64,000 nucleotides of DNA, from the NCBI RefSeq assembly GCF_004514425.2, contig NZ_MYFN02000012.1, positions 1 through 64,000 of the forward strand, written 5' to 3'. A program made the position numbers and the translations under genes. The stretch is from Shinella sumterensis (GTDB taxonomy: Bacteria; Pseudomonadota; Alphaproteobacteria; Rhizobiales; Rhizobiaceae). The number at the start of each line of letters is the position of its first letter. Within the stretch, counting starts at the first letter, position 1. The notes under the pieces are model-generated. The model was not told the origin of the DNA and searched no databases. It was given only the letters and a program-made list of their open reading frames with translations. Below, piece by piece: positions 62,638 to 64,000 of this stretch.

Positions 62638-64000
62638 GAAATGGAGCCGAGAATCTTGATCTCGATGCCCTTGGCAAGCTCGACATGCGAGAGAACCGGC
62701 AATGTGGCGAAGAGGCGCTCGATGATCATGCGCACATAAGAGCGGGATTCGGGCGACGTGACCAGTACAAAGGGCGTGCCGCGGTCAAGAAACTCGCGGA
62801 TAACCCGGGTGGCCTGCTCGGAAAACTCCTCGAGCTGGCGCGGGTCGATGTCGAATTCGACGATTTCGCCCTTCGTGTCCCGCTTGAGCGCCTGGTGGAA
62901 GACCATGTCCCACTTGTTGCCGAGGCGCAGCACCGGCAGAACGCCGTTCTCGGCGAGGTCGCCGCAGATCTGCTGCGACATGCGGATGCGCACATGCTCG
63001 ACGATCTGCTCGGTCTTGCGGACATGCGGGGCAAGTTCCGCCACGGCTTCCAGGATGAGATGCAGGTTGCGGATGGAAACGCGCTCGGCCAGGAGCAGCT
63101 TCAGCACGGCCTGAAGGCCGGAATAGGACATGTGCGAGGAGCAGATCTCGTCGGCGAGCTTGCGGTATTCCGGGTCGAGCCGCTCGATCAGCACCTTCAC
63201 GTCCTTGTAGGAGAGAAGCTGCGGCAGGTTGTTTCTGATGACTTCCGACAGGTGCGTGAGAACGACCGAAACGTTATCGATGGGGTGGAAGCCCTCGCGG
63301 CGCAGGTCATCGGCAAAGGTTTCGAGGATCGAGACGGCCGGCATGCCGAATGCGGGTTCGCGGATATCGTCGCCCGGCACGCTCGGCTTGCGGCCACCGC
63401 CGGTGACGACCAGCACTTCGCCGACGCGCACGATGTTGGAGGCGATCGTCGTGCCGTGAATGCGGATCTGGTAGGACTTGTCGGGGATGGCGATGTCGTC
63501 CGAGACCTTGATCTCGGGCACCACGAAGCCGTACTGGGCGGCGAACTTCTTGCGCATCTTGCCCACGCGGAACGCCAGCTCCTGATGCGCGCCGAGAAGC
63601 CGCGTGGAAACCTGCTTGCCGAGAAGCAGTTCGATTTCGGCTGTCTTCAGGACGGACTTGACCGAATCCTTCTCCTGGTCGCGCGTCGCCTGGACCTGCT
63701 GGGCCTCGGCCTCGCGCTTGACCCGGTTCTCCTCCTCGATGCGGCGCGGGATGATCCAGCTGCCGAAGGCCATGACGCCGCCGAGCGCCATGAACGGCAG
63801 GAAGGGCAGACCGGGAATGATCGCGAGCAGGAACATGAGCGCGGCAGCGACGAGCAGCGCGCGCGGATAACCGGACAGCTGGTTGATGACCGCCTGGTCC
63901 GTGGACCCCGCGGTGCCGCCGCGCGACACGATGAGGCCGGCTGCGAGCGAGACGATCAGGGCGGGGATCTGCGAGACGAGACCGTCGCCGACGGAAAGCT
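62634..64000 (-). CDS. flhA: Flagellar export gate protein FlhA (3' part; runs off the right edge)
   Basis: The last 454 residues of FlhA. They start in the membrane domain ([31 protein letters not shown]), continue through the last TM helices, and hold the complete cytoplasmic domain FlhAC (about the last 340 residues), which docks chaperone-substrate complexes. [34 protein letters not shown] and [19 protein letters not shown] are FlhA signatures. The 5' end lies beyond base 64000. It overlaps fliR by 4 bases. Confidence 0.95.
   Translation of the reverse strand, partial: LSVGDGLVSQIPALIVSLAAGLIVSRGGTAGSTDQAVINQLSGYPRALLVAAALMFLLAIIPGLPFLPFMALGGVMAFGSWIIPRRIEEENRVKREAEAQQVQATRDQEKDSVKSVLKTAEIELLLGKQVSTRLLGAHQELAFRVGKMRKKFAAQYGFVVPEIKVSDDIAIPDKSYQIRIHGTTIASNIVRVGEVLVVTGGGRKPSVPGDDIREPAFGMPAVSILETFADDLRREGFHPIDNVSVVLTHLSEVIRNNLPQLLSYKDVKVLIERLDPEYRKLADEICSSHMSYSGLQAVLKLLLAERVSIRNLHLILEAVAELAPHVRKTEQIVEHVRIRMSQQICGDLAENGVLPVLRLGNKWDMVFHQALKRDTKGEIVEFDIDPRQLEEFSEQATRVIREFLDRGTPFVLVTSPESRSYVRMIIERLFATLPVLSHVELAKGIEIKILGSIS

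Noticed and set aside
61886-62686. Continuous frame joining the FliJ-like gene to a stretch opposite in frame to fliR (399 codons)
   Set aside because: The upstream part is a shadow of fliR; the coiled-coil protein starts at 61885 after GGGGGG.

Overview
The window is a GC-rich, gene-dense piece of an alphaproteobacterial chromosome, almost certainly Rhizobiaceae (Ensifer/Sinorhizobium, Shinella or Rhizobium-like). Supporting signs are RirA, CbrA, a NepR-PhyR pair with sigma-EcfG-type promoters, an aglEFGAK-aglR alpha-glucoside cluster, a tRNA-His without G-1 and with A73, and RIME-like palindromic repeats. From memory, the gene order resembles two blocks of the Sinorhizobium meliloti chromosome (phyR/dpp/rirA/cbrA/pot/aceA/puu, and zwf-pgl-edd/agl/flhA). 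No alignment was run. There is no sign of phage, insertion sequence, CRISPR or recent island.

Layout. 1-256: leader and promoter of an rRNA operon that reads leftwards out of the window. 546-3204: small envelope proteins next to the general stress response pair nepR/phyR, with two good divergent sigma-EcfG promoters. 3288-9057: ridA and a dipeptide ABC operon dppABCDF. 9406-10734: a tiny leader-like ORF, a LuxR-type regulator and a single-domain receiver. 10804-12484: the iron regulator rirA divergent from an iron-binding protein gene. 12573-17360: a DUF898/M48 protease pair, then methylmalonate-semialdehyde dehydrogenase divergent from a LysR regulator with a clear operator. 17446-25838: tRNA-His, phasin, the cell-cycle/exopolysaccharide kinase cbrA, an iron permease and acetoacetyl-CoA synthetase. 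26019-31920: an AsmA-like protein and the putrescine transporter potFGHI. 32102-35312: an acyl-responsive XRE regulator divergent from isocitrate lyase. 35430-39952: two chemoreceptors in tandem. 40189-44651: a flavoprotein and the first two enzymes of putrescine glutamylation (puuA-like, puuB-like). 44748-48916: upper Entner-Doudoroff genes zwf, pgl and edd. 49111-57530: a PilZ-like protein and the alpha-glucoside system aglEFGAK with its LacI-type regulator aglR. 57566-59719: folD and a WecG/TagA-type glycosyltransferase. 59756-64000: the edge of a flagellar cluster (FliL-like, FlgN-like, rod-binding FlgJ/CheL-like, FliJ-like, fliR, partial flhA).

How it fits together. Most modules import and burn small organic nutrients: peptides, polyamines, alpha-glucosides, ketone bodies from PHB, and C2 units. 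They sit beside regulators of stress, iron, cell cycle and motility. Three ABC operons (dpp, pot, agl) carry a strong inverted repeat just after the binding-protein gene, an arrangement expected to raise binding protein above permease. Genes shorter than about 60 codons, corrected starts (TTG for the M48 protease; GTG for aglE, aglR, fbpB-like and the LuxR gene) and regulatory palindromes were read directly from the bases.
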